55,532 nt of DNA from a virus: positions 1 to 55,532 of the IMG/VR virus record IMGVR_UViG_3300045738_001117; one strand, given 5' to 3'. Shown here piece after piece: positions 25,501 through 32,761 of this stretch. Within the stretch, counting starts at the first letter, position 1. Every line of letters begins with the position of its first letter. The translations under genes and the position numbers were made by a program. The notes below the pieces were generated by a model. It was not told the origin of the DNA. It saw nothing but the letters and a program-made list of their open reading frames with translations, and searched no databases.

Positions 25501-25905
25501 TTAGCTAATACATCTGGAACATTTGCATTAACGGATGGTTCTGATAGACGCATTAAAGACAATATACGAGATACTGAAATTGAAGGATTAAGTGCTGTCA
25601 ATTCAATGCAAGTCAGAGATTTTGAATGGAAGAAATCGGGAGATACTTGTATTGGCGGTCTTGTTGCACAGGAGTTAAAAGAAGTTTTCTCTCCAGCCGT
25701 AAGTGGCGAAGAGGATGATGTTGAAGAATATGAAGTTTCTCCATCAGTTGAAGCGTCAGAAGGCGTCGAAGCCGTTGATGCTGTAATGGGTGAAAGACCA
25801 AGGATGATGGGTGTGTCAAGAGATAGGCTTGTTCCAGTTTTGATAAAAGCAATACAAGAACTTTCAGCAAAAGTAGAAGCATTGAAAGAACAGTTAAAAG
25901 CATGA
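22534..25905 (+). CDS. Large tail fibre: YadA-like head repeats with S74 chaperone
   Basis: 1123 residues. Residues about 1-240 are a beta stalk. Residues about 248-835 contain some twenty 14- to 30-residue repeats of the YadA-head type, such as NIAIGYGAM, NVAIGSASF, NTAIGKSAL, NTALGYAAL, which fold as a trimeric left-handed beta-roll in bacterial adhesins. TNSVTLGNASV marks a neck. The C-terminus is an S74 chaperone with GSDRRIKDN (Ser1003/Lys1008) and a helical end. The fibre would be a trimer cut after folding, and binds the host surface. Confidence 0.88.
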   Translation: MRNLSRSAPLTGGGTISGDLTISGDLSVEGGGSFTYDEILTGNMNITGDLTVSGADLTIVGATSTIIAEQSAGAIRGNIKFITSGGDGSIAFETTTNGAGAIAEAMRINHDGNVGIGATPTVAKLEVHGGTHSTSLLIKGSGGDTGIKFVDSAGNIDGYVYASGEDIGLLDMDGDWGVKVDSNTSVDLRVAGLVKMKLDDNSRISLSNNDSGTSNTIFGKLAGDDLAAGGNYSVLIGENAGHTNKLSDNNIAIGYGAMDLAYIDDTEDALVADNIFIGKNAGGGDWDSAASHSNIAIGSAALAAALDGALNNVVIGKEASESLISGDYNVAIGSASFKSSQGADKCVFIGADAGKDGNVSSDGQIGIGHSALKNLTSGAGNVAVGYQTLDAITSVGYCTAIGHQALSAACGADSTAVGYQALMVNTAGDNTAIGKSALVDMVEGFDNTAVGSGAMGGALDATADASEANVALGKNALGGDWVTAVSNNNTAIGSFAMDAAMDGAVNNTAVGHNSLSALTSGDSNTAIGHNALLSSTTAIENTAIGNIAGDALVGGGGNTLVGAGTLTTSTSGTDNVCIGTDAGSGAGDVDDTVIIGKSAADGALTSDADGTIAIGKSALGALTSGAKNVAIGYDALGDLIEGDHNIAIGYDSMNAMVGETGEGNVGNKNVAIGTDAMGSVNAGGHASSASDRNIAIGYDALKGGALSDGSEGHLDANIAIGNNAMNSTGSNSQTGTVAIGGSALTALTSGAGNVAIGYTAMDELTTGNYNTALGYAALHQMDSGEEHMTAVGYLAGDAADGNTTCTLIGSQTDPNTTGTDNETVIGYNATGAGGTNSVTLGNASVTAVYMASDSGAHVYAGAGTFGGNTKVTTSDADTTFTIETTSGSSIFPILDFVSSHSTVGAKIRSDGDDVITFDNSQNVGIGVSPTYRLDVHDDTTAGGGYMARFTNDGDNANRLGIIIKAGADDASGTTRYLLAQDGDGGTVGYLANTSGTFALTDGSDRRIKDNIRDTEIEGLSAVNSMQVRDFEWKKSGDTCIGGLVAQELKEVFSPAVSGEEDDVEEYEVSPSVEASEGVEAVDAVMGERPRMMGVSRDRLVPVLIKAIQELSAKVEALKEQLKA

Positions 25906-26342
25906 TTATTAGAAGGTGCAGTCAGGGACATAGAGTACGATTACATCGTAATACTACTCCAGATGCGACAAGAGTAAAGACTTATCCAGATGGAGCAGTA
26001 GAGACTTTGACTTATCCTTCAGCGCAGTATGACTACTTTGTAGAAGTAGATGGTACTGTAGTTAAGCGTTCAGACAGCTTTGAAACAGTTGAAGAATACT
26101 TTGTGTCAGAATGTGCTAAGAAGCACGGTGACGGACATGGTAGGTTGTTGATTGGTAAGCATCATGTAATCAATGGTGTTGCTACAACACAAGCAGATTA
26201 TCCTACTGATGCAAATACTAAATCAGAGATAAAGGTTTTCTTTGATAACAGGAGTGTCGCTTACAGTGATAGTGATACTAAATCAGTGCTACTAAACAAT
26301 ATACGTATTGATACTAGTAGTACAAAACACATAAGGAGATAG
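25902..26342 (+). CDS. Hypothetical protein
   Basis: 146 residues beginning MIIRRCSQGHRVRL; mixed charge, several His and Tyr, with YFVEVDGTVV in the middle. Its ATG overlaps the fibre stop by ATGA, so it is coupled to the fibre gene. Could be a fibre assembly factor; not recognised. Confidence 0.6.
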   Translation: MIIRRCSQGHRVRLHRNTTPDATRVKTYPDGAVETLTYPSAQYDYFVEVDGTVVKRSDSFETVEEYFVSECAKKHGDGHGRLLIGKHHVINGVATTQADYPTDANTKSEIKVFFDNRSVAYSDSDTKSVLLNNIRIDTSSTKHIRR

Positions 26343-26346
26343 ACAA

Positions 26347-26568
26347 ATGGCTAAAAAGAAAAAAGACGAGCCTACAGTAAATATCGATGGGCAAGAGTAT
26401 AAAGTAGAAGACCTAAAACCTGAGCAGATTGATATGGTAAATCATGTATCAGACTTAGATAACAAGCTACGCAACGCACAGTTCAATGTAGCTCAGTTAC
26501 AGGGTGGAAGAGAACACTTCTTTACGATGCTTAAAGGAAGTTTAGACGTTGCCGAAGAAGCTGCTTAA
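26347..26568 (+). CDS. Small helical protein
   Basis: 73 residues, Lys-rich start (MAKKKKDEP), IDGQEYKVEDLKPEQ, then a long helix with heptads (VSDLDNKLRNAQFNVAQLQG). AAGGAG stands before the ATG. Seems to be a coiled-coil accessory protein. Similar short proteins with an 'INGKEYxxxDL' start are common in phages; function unknown. Confidence 0.6.
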   Translation: MAKKKKDEPTVNIDGQEYKVEDLKPEQIDMVNHVSDLDNKLRNAQFNVAQLQGGREHFFTMLKGSLDVAEEAA

Positions 26569-26570
26569 CA

Positions 26571-26759
26571 ATGAAGAATGAATCAATTATCGAAATCAAA
26601 GTTCAATCGCATCACTGCGGATGTGGGGGTGTCAACTGTAGGCGCGATACTTGTGCTAATGATGTTTCGCTACGGCGATATACGGTCAGCACTTCTTACC
26701 CTACTGATATTCGGTATATTCAAGAAGATGATGGTGGGACTAGTGAGGCAGTGGCTTAA
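26571..26759 (+). CDS. Cys-rich 62-residue reading frame (alternative to the overlapping membrane protein)
   Basis: Encodes a segment HHCGCGGVNCRRDTC suited to metal binding. Its stop and the next ATG share TAATG, the junction used throughout this genome, and its third codon positions are more AT-rich than those of the other frame. A second frame, 26578-26766, covers almost the same DNA and codes for a membrane protein. Which one is used, or both, cannot be settled here. Confidence 0.45.
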   Translation: MKNESIIEIKVQSHHCGCGGVNCRRDTCANDVSLRRYTVSTSYPTDIRYIQEDDGGTSEAVA

Positions 26760-26766
26760 TGGATAA
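26578..26766 (+). CDS. Possible small holin-like membrane protein (overprinted frame)
   Basis: 62 residues with two hydrophobic segments, VGVSTVGAILVLMMF and LLTLLIFGIFKKMMVGLV, separated by a short RYGDIRS turn, and a basic end: the plan of a class II holin. It lies directly before other small membrane genes. Against it: high GC at third positions, and an 8-base overlap with the next gene. The hydrophobicity could be a by-product of T-rich third positions in the other frame. Confidence 0.4.
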   Translation: MNQLSKSKFNRITADVGVSTVGAILVLMMFRYGDIRSALLTLLIFGIFKKMMVGLVRQWLNG

Positions 26767-27010
26767 GATATGGATAGAGTACGGATTCACAGGCCTTTCG
26801 GCTCTTATTCTTGGTGGTCTCATTACATTTCTAACAAAGACTCTTATGAGTAAGTTGAAAGTAATAGAGGACATTTGTGTAAAGCTAATAGACAGATGGA
26901 ATCGCAGTGATGAGACAAGAGACAGGCGCCACGAACAAATGATTCAAGAGATGAATGATATAACTGATGATATTAACTATATCAAAGGCAAGTTAAATAG
27001 TGGTAAATAA
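26759..27010 (+). CDS. Small membrane protein, holin candidate
   Basis: 83 residues. One N-terminal membrane segment, FTGLSALILGGLITFL, followed by a basic patch and a charged helical C-terminus (ETRDRRHEQMIQEMND). It belongs to a run of three or four tiny membrane genes at 26.6-27.4 kb that I read as the lysis cassette, although the endolysin itself is far upstream. Confidence 0.55.
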   Translation: MDKIWIEYGFTGLSALILGGLITFLTKTLMSKLKVIEDICVKLIDRWNRSDETRDRRHEQMIQEMNDITDDINYIKGKLNSGK

Positions 27011-27012
27011 AG

Positions 27013-27276
27013 ATGAATGGGAACGAAAGACAAGAATTACACACCATTTTGGAAGTTCTTGAGATACACAGTCAGGAACGACAAGTATTAAGTGATGACG
27101 TTAGGGAAATAAAGGTCTGCTTAATGGGTGACCCGAGTAAACATGATGACTTGGGATTGCAAGGTGAAGTTGCTAAGAACTCAGCTTTCCGTAAAGGAGC
27201 TTCAAAAGGTCTGTGGGCAATGTTTACAGGCTTTATTGGCTTGCTGTGGTTCTCAATTAAAAACACATTAAAATAG
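27013..27276 (+). CDS. XhlA-like membrane protein (tentative)
   Basis: 87 residues. N-terminal coiled coil (HTILEVLEIHSQERQVL), then a loop with GDPSKHDDLGL, and a C-terminal membrane segment WAMFTGFIGLLWFSI. This order is that of XhlA-type haemolysin/holin-associated proteins, which couple holin and lysin activity. Neighbours on both sides are also small membrane proteins. Confidence 0.5.
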   Translation: MNGNERQELHTILEVLEIHSQERQVLSDDVREIKVCLMGDPSKHDDLGLQGEVAKNSAFRKGASKGLWAMFTGFIGLLWFSIKNTLK

Positions 27277-27287
27277 GAGAAAACAAT

Positions 27288-27437
27288 ATGGAATTTATAT
27301 CAGACAACTGGGAGTGGGTAGCAATAGCTATCCTTGTTGTAGATAAGATGGTTGCAATGAGCCCGTCTAAAATGGATGACTTGCTTTGGTCGTCTATGAA
27401 GAAGATTCTATCGGGACTCAGATTAAAGAAGAAGTAG
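27288..27437 (+). CDS. Tiny single-pass membrane protein, 49 residues
   Basis: The core WEWVAIAILVVDKMVAMSP is one short membrane helix, followed by SKMDDLLWSSMKKIL and a basic end. I recognise this general plan from small genes beside phage holins. TAGGAGAAAAC precedes the ATG. The stop is followed at once by the pseudoknot-forming spacer at 27438. Confidence 0.65.
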   Translation: MEFISDNWEWVAIAILVVDKMVAMSPSKMDDLLWSSMKKILSGLRLKKK

Positions 27438-27512
27438 CAGGTGTGCTGCAGTATTATTCCTAATGCCGACACTTATTCCGTTGTTCGCAGTGCACCTGCC
27501 TGTCGGCGCATT
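27438..27512 (+). ncRNA. Intercistronic RNA with two interleaved helices (pseudoknot candidate)
   Basis: Helix A: CAGGUGUGCUGC (27438-27449) with GCAGUGCACCUG (27487-27498), 12 pairs of which two are wobbles valid only in the rightward RNA. Helix B: AAUGCCGACA (27462-27471) with UGUCGGCGCAUU (27501-27512), 10 pairs and a two-base bulge. The order A-B-A'-B' is that of a pseudoknot. The 2-base link between A' and B' is short, so a non-classical fold or a switch is possible. It starts one base after a stop codon and ends just before the GAGGAAAG site of the next gene. Confidence 0.65.
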
Positions 27513-27529
27513 ATGAAAGAGGAAAGAGC

Positions 27530-28036
27530 ATGCCACAAGATTTAGAAAAACGTATACACACATCTACTGGAAAACCTGTTTATCTTGCAAGTGGGAATTT
27601 AAGTTGGGAGGAAGACCTTCTTGATAAGAGAACAAAGAGATGGATGTCTTTAGGGTCTTTATCAGGAGTTCCAAAGTTTGAGACAAGTGTAATTCGCAAG
27701 AGAGCTCTTAATCTTATTACTCAAAACATAGACCACTTACCAGAGGATCGAGCAAGAGAGACATATGAACATTACCGAGAAGGGTTAAATAAGAGGTGGG
27801 AGAAGGATTTAACTGCTTATGAGAACCAGGTTATACGTCAATTTGGCAAAATACAAGGATTAAGAGTTGATGATCCAGACCCTAATGAAAGGCGTGTAGC
27901 ATTAAAGAAGGCGAGGGATATGGCAAAAGATGCGACGAGAATTTTAGAAGCAGGTGGAACTGAAAAAGATTTATCTAAAGCAGGGTATAAGATAATAGAA
28001 GATGCATTAATAAATAATATGAAAAATATGAGGTAA
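27530..28036 (+). CDS. Hypothetical charged protein
   Basis: 168 residues, beginning MPQDLEKRIHTSTG; mostly helical and highly charged (KRWEKDLTAYENQ). The GAGGAAAGAG ribosome site follows the pseudoknot RNA directly, so translation may respond to that fold. Position after lysis-like genes and before tail genes. No family recognised. Confidence 0.6.
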   Translation: MPQDLEKRIHTSTGKPVYLASGNLSWEEDLLDKRTKRWMSLGSLSGVPKFETSVIRKRALNLITQNIDHLPEDRARETYEHYREGLNKRWEKDLTAYENQVIRQFGKIQGLRVDDPDPNERRVALKKARDMAKDATRILEAGGTEKDLSKAGYKIIEDALINNMKNMR

Positions 28037-28037
28037 C

Positions 28038-28289
28038 ATGGCTAAAGTAACCAAGGCAGTTAGAGAAGCAAGGAAAAAGCCTGGTGGCTCTAATGTTGGT
28101 AAAAAGCGTAAAACCTCAGGTGCTAAAGAAGGCCCATTCTGTGGGCCATCAGGAGGAGCTCCTGCAGGGAGTTATCCAATAACGAATTGTAAGCAAGTAG
28201 CTGCAGCTAAATCATATGCAAGGCATGCTCCTAATCCAAGTGGTATTAAAGCATGTGCTTCAAGGATTGGCAAGAAACTTGGGTGTTAG
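28038..28289 (+). CDS. Small basic Cys-containing phage protein
   Basis: 83 residues, strongly basic N-terminus (KAVREARKKPGG... KKRKTSG), then GPFCGPSGGAPAGSYPITNCKQVAAAKSY and a CASRIGKKLGC end. I recognise this type, with the motif FCGPxGGAPxGxYP, as a small protein common in environmental phages; its function is unknown. Probably nucleic-acid or metal binding. Confidence 0.65.
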   Translation: MAKVTKAVREARKKPGGSNVGKKRKTSGAKEGPFCGPSGGAPAGSYPITNCKQVAAAKSYARHAPNPSGIKACASRIGKKLGC

Positions 28290-28315
28290 TAATAAAAAAT
28301 AAATGAGGTGATAAT

Positions 28316-28633
28316 ATGCCGTTAACAGAAGAATATTCAGATAAAGTTCATTCTGCGGTTCAGAGATTAAAAATAGAAGGTGGAATGACAAATGAAAACG
28401 TAACGAAAGCACAGAAGCTTCTACAATATTTTTATCCGAACCTTGAAATAGATGGAGATTATGGAAAAGAAACGATAAAAGCAGCTAGAGGTTTCTACAA
28501 AGATTATTATTGGACTGAGGAAAGAATGATTGAAGAAGTGAGGAAACGTGGTTTATTTTTGGGAGACGAGAAAAGTGCTATTGAATATGAAATGCGAAAG
28601 ATGATAGAATCTGGCAGGAAAGAGAAGAAATAA
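28316..28633 (+). CDS. Peptidoglycan-binding-like domain protein
   Basis: 105 residues. Residues about 25-55, VTKAQKLLQYFYPNLEIDGD followed by YGKETIKAARGFY, follow the PG_binding_1 pattern (xxAQxLL...L.IDGxYGxxT..A...F). The rest is charged helix. It could target a wall-degrading complex or a virion part to peptidoglycan. No catalytic domain seen. It shares TAATG with the next gene. Confidence 0.55.
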   Translation: MPLTEEYSDKVHSAVQRLKIEGGMTNENVTKAQKLLQYFYPNLEIDGDYGKETIKAARGFYKDYYWTEERMIEEVRKRGLFLGDEKSAIEYEMRKMIESGRKEKK

Positions 28634-28800
28634 TGAGAATAAGAACTGACTTATTCGGACATGATAAAGGCTTTGGAGATACTGTTGCAAGGGCTATTAG
28701 AACAGTATCAAGAAATAGAATTAAGGAATGTGGCGGATGCAAGGACAGGAAAGACAAATTAAACAAGATATTTCCCTACAGGGACGTAGAAGCACGGTAG
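28633..28800 (+). CDS. Small Cys-rich protein, 55 residues
   Basis: Begins MRIRTDLFGHDKGFGDT, ends KECGGCKDRKDKLNKIFPY and a short acidic tail. The CGGCxxRKxxLNxxFP ending is a pattern I know from small proteins of many environmental phages. Start and previous stop share TAATG. Its last 64-73 bases overlap the next possible frame, which is unusual. Confidence 0.65.
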   Translation: MRIRTDLFGHDKGFGDTVARAIRTVSRNRIKECGGCKDRKDKLNKIFPYRDVEAR

Positions 28801-28952
28801 TAAATATAGCAAGTAAGTTAGAGGGCGTCGAAGGTGGACTGAGGATGGATATGTTTGACCATGATGACACTAAAGACGCTCCTTGTATTTGCGATCTACC
28901 TGAACCTATGCAAGATATTATTTGGAATGACATAATTGCCGAGGAAAGTTAA
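28737..28952 (+). CDS. Hypothetical protein, start uncertain
   Basis: 71 residues if read from ATG 28737 (28728 is another choice). The C-terminal part, MDMFDHDDTKDAPCICDLPEP, is the most protein-like. An ATG at 28845 preceded by AAGGTGG would give a 35-residue peptide without overlapping the previous gene. It ends two bases before the GTG start of the nozzle-like gene. Confidence 0.45.
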   Translation: MQGQERQIKQDISLQGRRSTVVNIASKLEGVEGGLRMDMFDHDDTKDAPCICDLPEPMQDIIWNDIIAEES

Positions 28953-28954
28953 AA

Positions 28955-31126
28955 GTGCCTAAACAACTTTGGAAAATAGATCAGTTTCATGGAGGTCTAA
29001 ATAGTAGTTCAGACCCAAGAGATATTGCAGACAGTCAATTATCTACAGCGACTGATGTAATGGTAGATGAGTTAGGTAAGATTAGAACTATGGGAGGTAC
29101 TTCTGCACATGTTTCTGGTACACCAGAAGATGATCAGGCAACTGGATGGTATGGTACTCTTGTGCCAGGTTATGGATTATTTCAGTTTAGCCATGATAGA
29201 TTAGGAGCTGAAGACATGGGTAGTGCTGAGGTTGAAACTGGTGATGATTATCTTGCTCTATATGATGGGAATGATGGTCAAGTTTGGATATATAGTAAGG
29301 AACGAGATGTGTGGGACGATATAGATGGTACTGCTGATACTGGAGTTATTGATATAGGTTCATCATCTACTTCATCTGCTGAACTAGCATTTTATAACGT
29401 AGATGGCTCATTAAGAGTAAGTGATGGGAATTTTAATAATACAAATCAGTGGTATGGATATATTAAAAGGACGTTGTTTCCTAGTACAACTCCTACTGTC
29501 GCAAATGATGGGTGGTTTTCTGAAGTTCAAGGATTGACAGCCCCTCCTAGTGGAGATATTTTAACTAATGGTAACGATCCTCCTGCTGCTAATGGAGAAA
29601 TAGAATGTGCTTTTTTTGATGCAACTGGCACTGGTGGTACATGGGACGAAGTAAGTTATGATGGGGTAGCTTTGTATGTAACTTTTGTTTATGATGGTGA
29701 CGTAGGCGACCGCAGTGGACAGGAATCCTTGCCCTTTAAATTGAGTACTATTCATCCTACTATAGCTGCTGACAAGTTAATGAAGCTAGCAATTATCGCA
29801 GACCCACCATTTAATCCAAGAATTACTGGTGGCAGAATATATTGGTCTGAGGTGTTAGAGGTAGATGTAACTCCAGATTTAATTGATGGAACGAGATACT
29901 TGTTGGCTGAGTTTGATTTTAATAGGGGGTGCAGAGGCGCTGGAGAAGAAGATTGGAAGGCTTGGGGCGACGGCATTAGTGGTGACGTTGAAGCTCCAGA
30001 TGGTGAATATTTACGTTTTTTAACACCGCCTACCGCAGAAACATATGATTCTATTAATGGTTTTTCATCACAATGGGATTCTATTAGTTTTGATAATAGT
30101 GGAGATGGGTTTAAAACTGCTGTTGTTGTTAATAGAATGGTATATGCTGGCAATGTCAGGATGACAAATAAGGATGGTGTACAAACTACATTCGGCGATG
30201 CTATGATTAAGTCGATTCAGCATAAATTTGATACTTTTATTCCTAATAATATTGTTGAAGTAACTATTAGAGATGGTGATGAAATAGTAAAATTAGAGGA
30301 GTATGCAGATAGAATATTACAGTTTAAAAAACATAAAATGCACTTACTCAATATATCGCAAGAAATAGAGATTTTAGAAGATACTTTTATAAACAAAGGA
30401 GTATCGCATCCTGCTGCTACTTGTAAAACTGACTTTGGTATTGCATGGGTAAATAAACATGGAGTATATCTATATAACGGGGAAAAAGTTATTAATTTGC
30501 TTGAGAAAGGTGGTATGCAGATAATAAAGGAAAGTGACTGGGAAACATTTACCGCTAATGAGCCTATGATTGGTTATATACCAAAGAAAAGACAGCTAAT
30601 AATTGTAGATGATATCACCAGTGACGGTGATGGGTCTATATTTTTGTATGATCTGGTAACACAATCTTGGGTTAAAGGAGCTGCGGCTACATTTACTGTT
30701 GGTAGCAAGACAAATTTTATTACGGATTGGAATGGAGATTTAGTACATTCTCATACATCTGGAACTATGCTTAAGTGGGATGATGCTAGTGCTACATCAA
30801 CACTTGTTGACTTTAGGACAAAAGATATTGATTTTGGACAGCCATCACAAAGAAAGAAGATATATAAGATTTATGTTACACATAGGGGCAGTGCTAGTAA
30901 CATTCAAACAGCATATGCTGTAGATGGTAATGCGGGTACTTTTACTAATGCTGGTTCTGAATTACCAGCAACATCTCCTGTGACAGATTGGGTAACAACA
31001 GAAGTTGCTATTAGCGTTGCCAACTGTTATTCTTTGCAACTCAAGTTTTTTAGCAATGGAACTACACCAACAAACTTTGAAATAAATGATATATCAATAG
31101 TTTACAGATCGAAGCATATAAAGTAA
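28955..31126 (+). CDS. Tail nozzle or stabilisation protein (P22 gp10/T7 gp12-like, tentative)
   Basis: 723 residues from GTG 28955 with GAGGAAAG before it. The N-terminus, KIDQFHGGLNSSSDPRDIADSQ, fits the 'F.GGIN...DP.DI.DNE' opening of podovirus tail tube or stabilisation proteins, which form a beta-propeller nozzle. The rest is beta-rich with repeated DG and Trp residues. It follows the lysis-like genes and precedes ejection-type proteins. Assignment by N-terminal pattern and size. Confidence 0.55.
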   Translation: MPKQLWKIDQFHGGLNSSSDPRDIADSQLSTATDVMVDELGKIRTMGGTSAHVSGTPEDDQATGWYGTLVPGYGLFQFSHDRLGAEDMGSAEVETGDDYLALYDGNDGQVWIYSKERDVWDDIDGTADTGVIDIGSSSTSSAELAFYNVDGSLRVSDGNFNNTNQWYGYIKRTLFPSTTPTVANDGWFSEVQGLTAPPSGDILTNGNDPPAANGEIECAFFDATGTGGTWDEVSYDGVALYVTFVYDGDVGDRSGQESLPFKLSTIHPTIAADKLMKLAIIADPPFNPRITGGRIYWSEVLEVDVTPDLIDGTRYLLAEFDFNRGCRGAGEEDWKAWGDGISGDVEAPDGEYLRFLTPPTAETYDSINGFSSQWDSISFDNSGDGFKTAVVVNRMVYAGNVRMTNKDGVQTTFGDAMIKSIQHKFDTFIPNNIVEVTIRDGDEIVKLEEYADRILQFKKHKMHLLNISQEIEILEDTFINKGVSHPAATCKTDFGIAWVNKHGVYLYNGEKVINLLEKGGMQIIKESDWETFTANEPMIGYIPKKRQLIIVDDITSDGDGSIFLYDLVTQSWVKGAAATFTVGSKTNFITDWNGDLVHSHTSGTMLKWDDASATSTLVDFRTKDIDFGQPSQRKKIYKIYVTHRGSASNIQTAYAVDGNAGTFTNAGSELPATSPVTDWVTTEVAISVANCYSLQLKFFSNGTTPTNFEINDISIVYRSKHIK

Positions 31127-31130
31127 TATT

Positions 31131-31319
31131 ATGCCAAAAACAAGACAAGATAGACTTGGATTCCATAAAAAGCAGGAAAGACTGCAAGTTGGGATTGGGG
31201 TCCCAACTGCTTCGCAACTGGTACCTGGGGTTCCAGTAATAAGAAGTGTTAATGGGGAAGTTATAGAGTACATTGTATATAATGGAGTGTTATATAAAAC
31301 CGTGAAAACAAAAGCATAG
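31131..31319 (+). CDS. Small conserved virion-associated protein
   Basis: 62 residues. The pattern GVPTASQLVPGVPVIRSVNG followed by YIVYNGVLYKT is one I recognise from a short protein next to tail genes in many phages, with a strand-rich C-terminus. Function unknown; likely attaches to tail or fibre. Confidence 0.6.
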   Translation: MPKTRQDRLGFHKKQERLQVGIGVPTASQLVPGVPVIRSVNGEVIEYIVYNGVLYKTVKTKA

Positions 31320-31328
31320 GAAAATAAA

Positions 31329-32033
31329 ATGCCACGAGAACAAGCAAGTCCACAACAAATTGCATCACAAGTGTATGCTCCAACAGCTGCATATCAATCT
31401 GCAAAAAGAGAAGCCACTGGAAAATCATCTGAATTTTCTAAATTTCAAACAAGGGTACAAAAAGATATAGAAGAAAAAGCTGACAAGTTCTTATTTGGAC
31501 AAGATATAGGATCAATAATACTTGGAATAGGAGTTCCACTGATTTTAGGTTCGTTAACTGGTGGTACAGGCCTTGCGGCTTGGTGGAAGGCGGCAAACGT
31601 TTTTACTAAAGCTGCTGTAGCAGGGGCAGCAACTTATGCAGGTGGTAAGGTTGGTAGTGCAATATCGGCGAAGCCATTAAGTGCTGAGACTAAACCCTAT
31701 TATAAGGAAGAGAGAAAAGAGTTTAAGGCAGAATCCGAAAGGGGTTTAATAAAAAGCTCCCTTATGGCGGCTCTTTATCAAGGGATAAAAGCAAAATATC
31801 CCGCTTCTGCTGGAGGTGTACCAACTGTTGAGGTGGGAGAAGGCATTGTAGACGTAGGTAAGTCACGGCTTGCAGAGTGGGAAAGATTTGTATCCCAGGC
31901 GGGTAAAGGCGCTGGTGGAGGGGGGGGCTTTGGTGATATTTTTCCCGTGGAGGGGGGTGGTATAGATATAAAGGCATTTGATATCATAGGTAAAACCCTT
32001 AATACAACCTCATCAAGCATCAGATTCCCATAA
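31329..32033 (+). CDS. Putative internal virion (ejection) protein with membrane-active segment
   Basis: 234 residues. After a charged helical start, residues about 58-115 are hydrophobic and Ala/Gly-rich (IILGIGVPLILGSLTGG; AAVAGAATYAGGKVGSA), the composition of phage proteins that insert into the host membrane during DNA ejection. The C-terminal half is Gly-rich and flexible. It starts the group of ejection-type genes. Confidence 0.5.
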   Translation: MPREQASPQQIASQVYAPTAAYQSAKREATGKSSEFSKFQTRVQKDIEEKADKFLFGQDIGSIILGIGVPLILGSLTGGTGLAAWWKAANVFTKAAVAGAATYAGGKVGSAISAKPLSAETKPYYKEERKEFKAESERGLIKSSLMAALYQGIKAKYPASAGGVPTVEVGEGIVDVGKSRLAEWERFVSQAGKGAGGGGGFGDIFPVEGGGIDIKAFDIIGKTLNTTSSSIRFP

Positions 32034-32044
32034 GGATATTATAA

Positions 32045-32752
32045 ATGAATATAAATACAAAAGTAGTATTTGAGTGGAGTGACAAAAGACAGGAGTATGT
32101 AGAAATATACTCTGAAGGATATGAATATAGTGGCGATTTAATTCTTGCAACAGATTTTGATCAGATTGTTGAAGAATGCCTGGCCACAGGCGGGGGGAGT
32201 GTAGAGGAGTGTTCAGCTGAAGCCAATGCACAAGGTTATTTCCCATTGGGAGAAGACCCTGGGAGTGAGTGGCGTTCGGGGGGAGCATACCAGCAGCGCC
32301 AGGAGAGTGGCGAAGGTCAACCAAAATCTCTTGACCAATATTTAGAGGGTGGAATGACATTGGATGAAATAACGAAGCATTTTAAATTGAGGGCAAATGA
32401 GTCGCAATATTTTACTCCAATTCCATCGGATGTGGTTGAAGCTACAAAACCTGGATACTGGGACTCATATGAGCAATTACGTGAAGAAATGACTATTGAA
32501 CCAGCGCAGAGGCAATTTGAAACGGAGAGAGGTACACTTGCATTTAAACTTGGTAGAACAGGGCTTGCAAAGGTTGGGCAAGGAACCGAAATGCAGACAA
32601 CATTAAGGTCTGACTTTCAAACAAAAATGAAAGGGCTTCAATTTGACATTGCTTCTGATGTTGAACAAAAGAAGCTAAATGCAACAGAAAGATTAAATGC
32701 ATTAGTAAGACAAAATCAAGACCGTGCGTTGCAGTTAGACCAAATGGCTTAA
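32045..32752 (+). CDS. Hypothetical virion protein, helical C-terminus
   Basis: 235 residues. N-terminal third mixed beta, middle Gly/Ser/Glu-rich, C-terminal third long helix with many Gln and Lys (DVEQKKLNATERLNALVRQ). Similar helical ends occur in ejection proteins that sit in the portal channel. Next gene starts nine bases after its stop. Not recognised. Confidence 0.5.
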   Translation: MNINTKVVFEWSDKRQEYVEIYSEGYEYSGDLILATDFDQIVEECLATGGGSVEECSAEANAQGYFPLGEDPGSEWRSGGAYQQRQESGEGQPKSLDQYLEGGMTLDEITKHFKLRANESQYFTPIPSDVVEATKPGYWDSYEQLREEMTIEPAQRQFETERGTLAFKLGRTGLAKVGQGTEMQTTLRSDFQTKMKGLQFDIASDVEQKKLNATERLNALVRQNQDRALQLDQMA

Positions 32753-32761
32753 GGAGATAAA

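Noticed and set aside
25497-25931. Minus-strand open frame of 144 codons opposite the fibre end
   Set aside because: Opposite the clearly coding S74 domain; its composition (Ser/Thr/Pro-rich) is that of a shadow frame.
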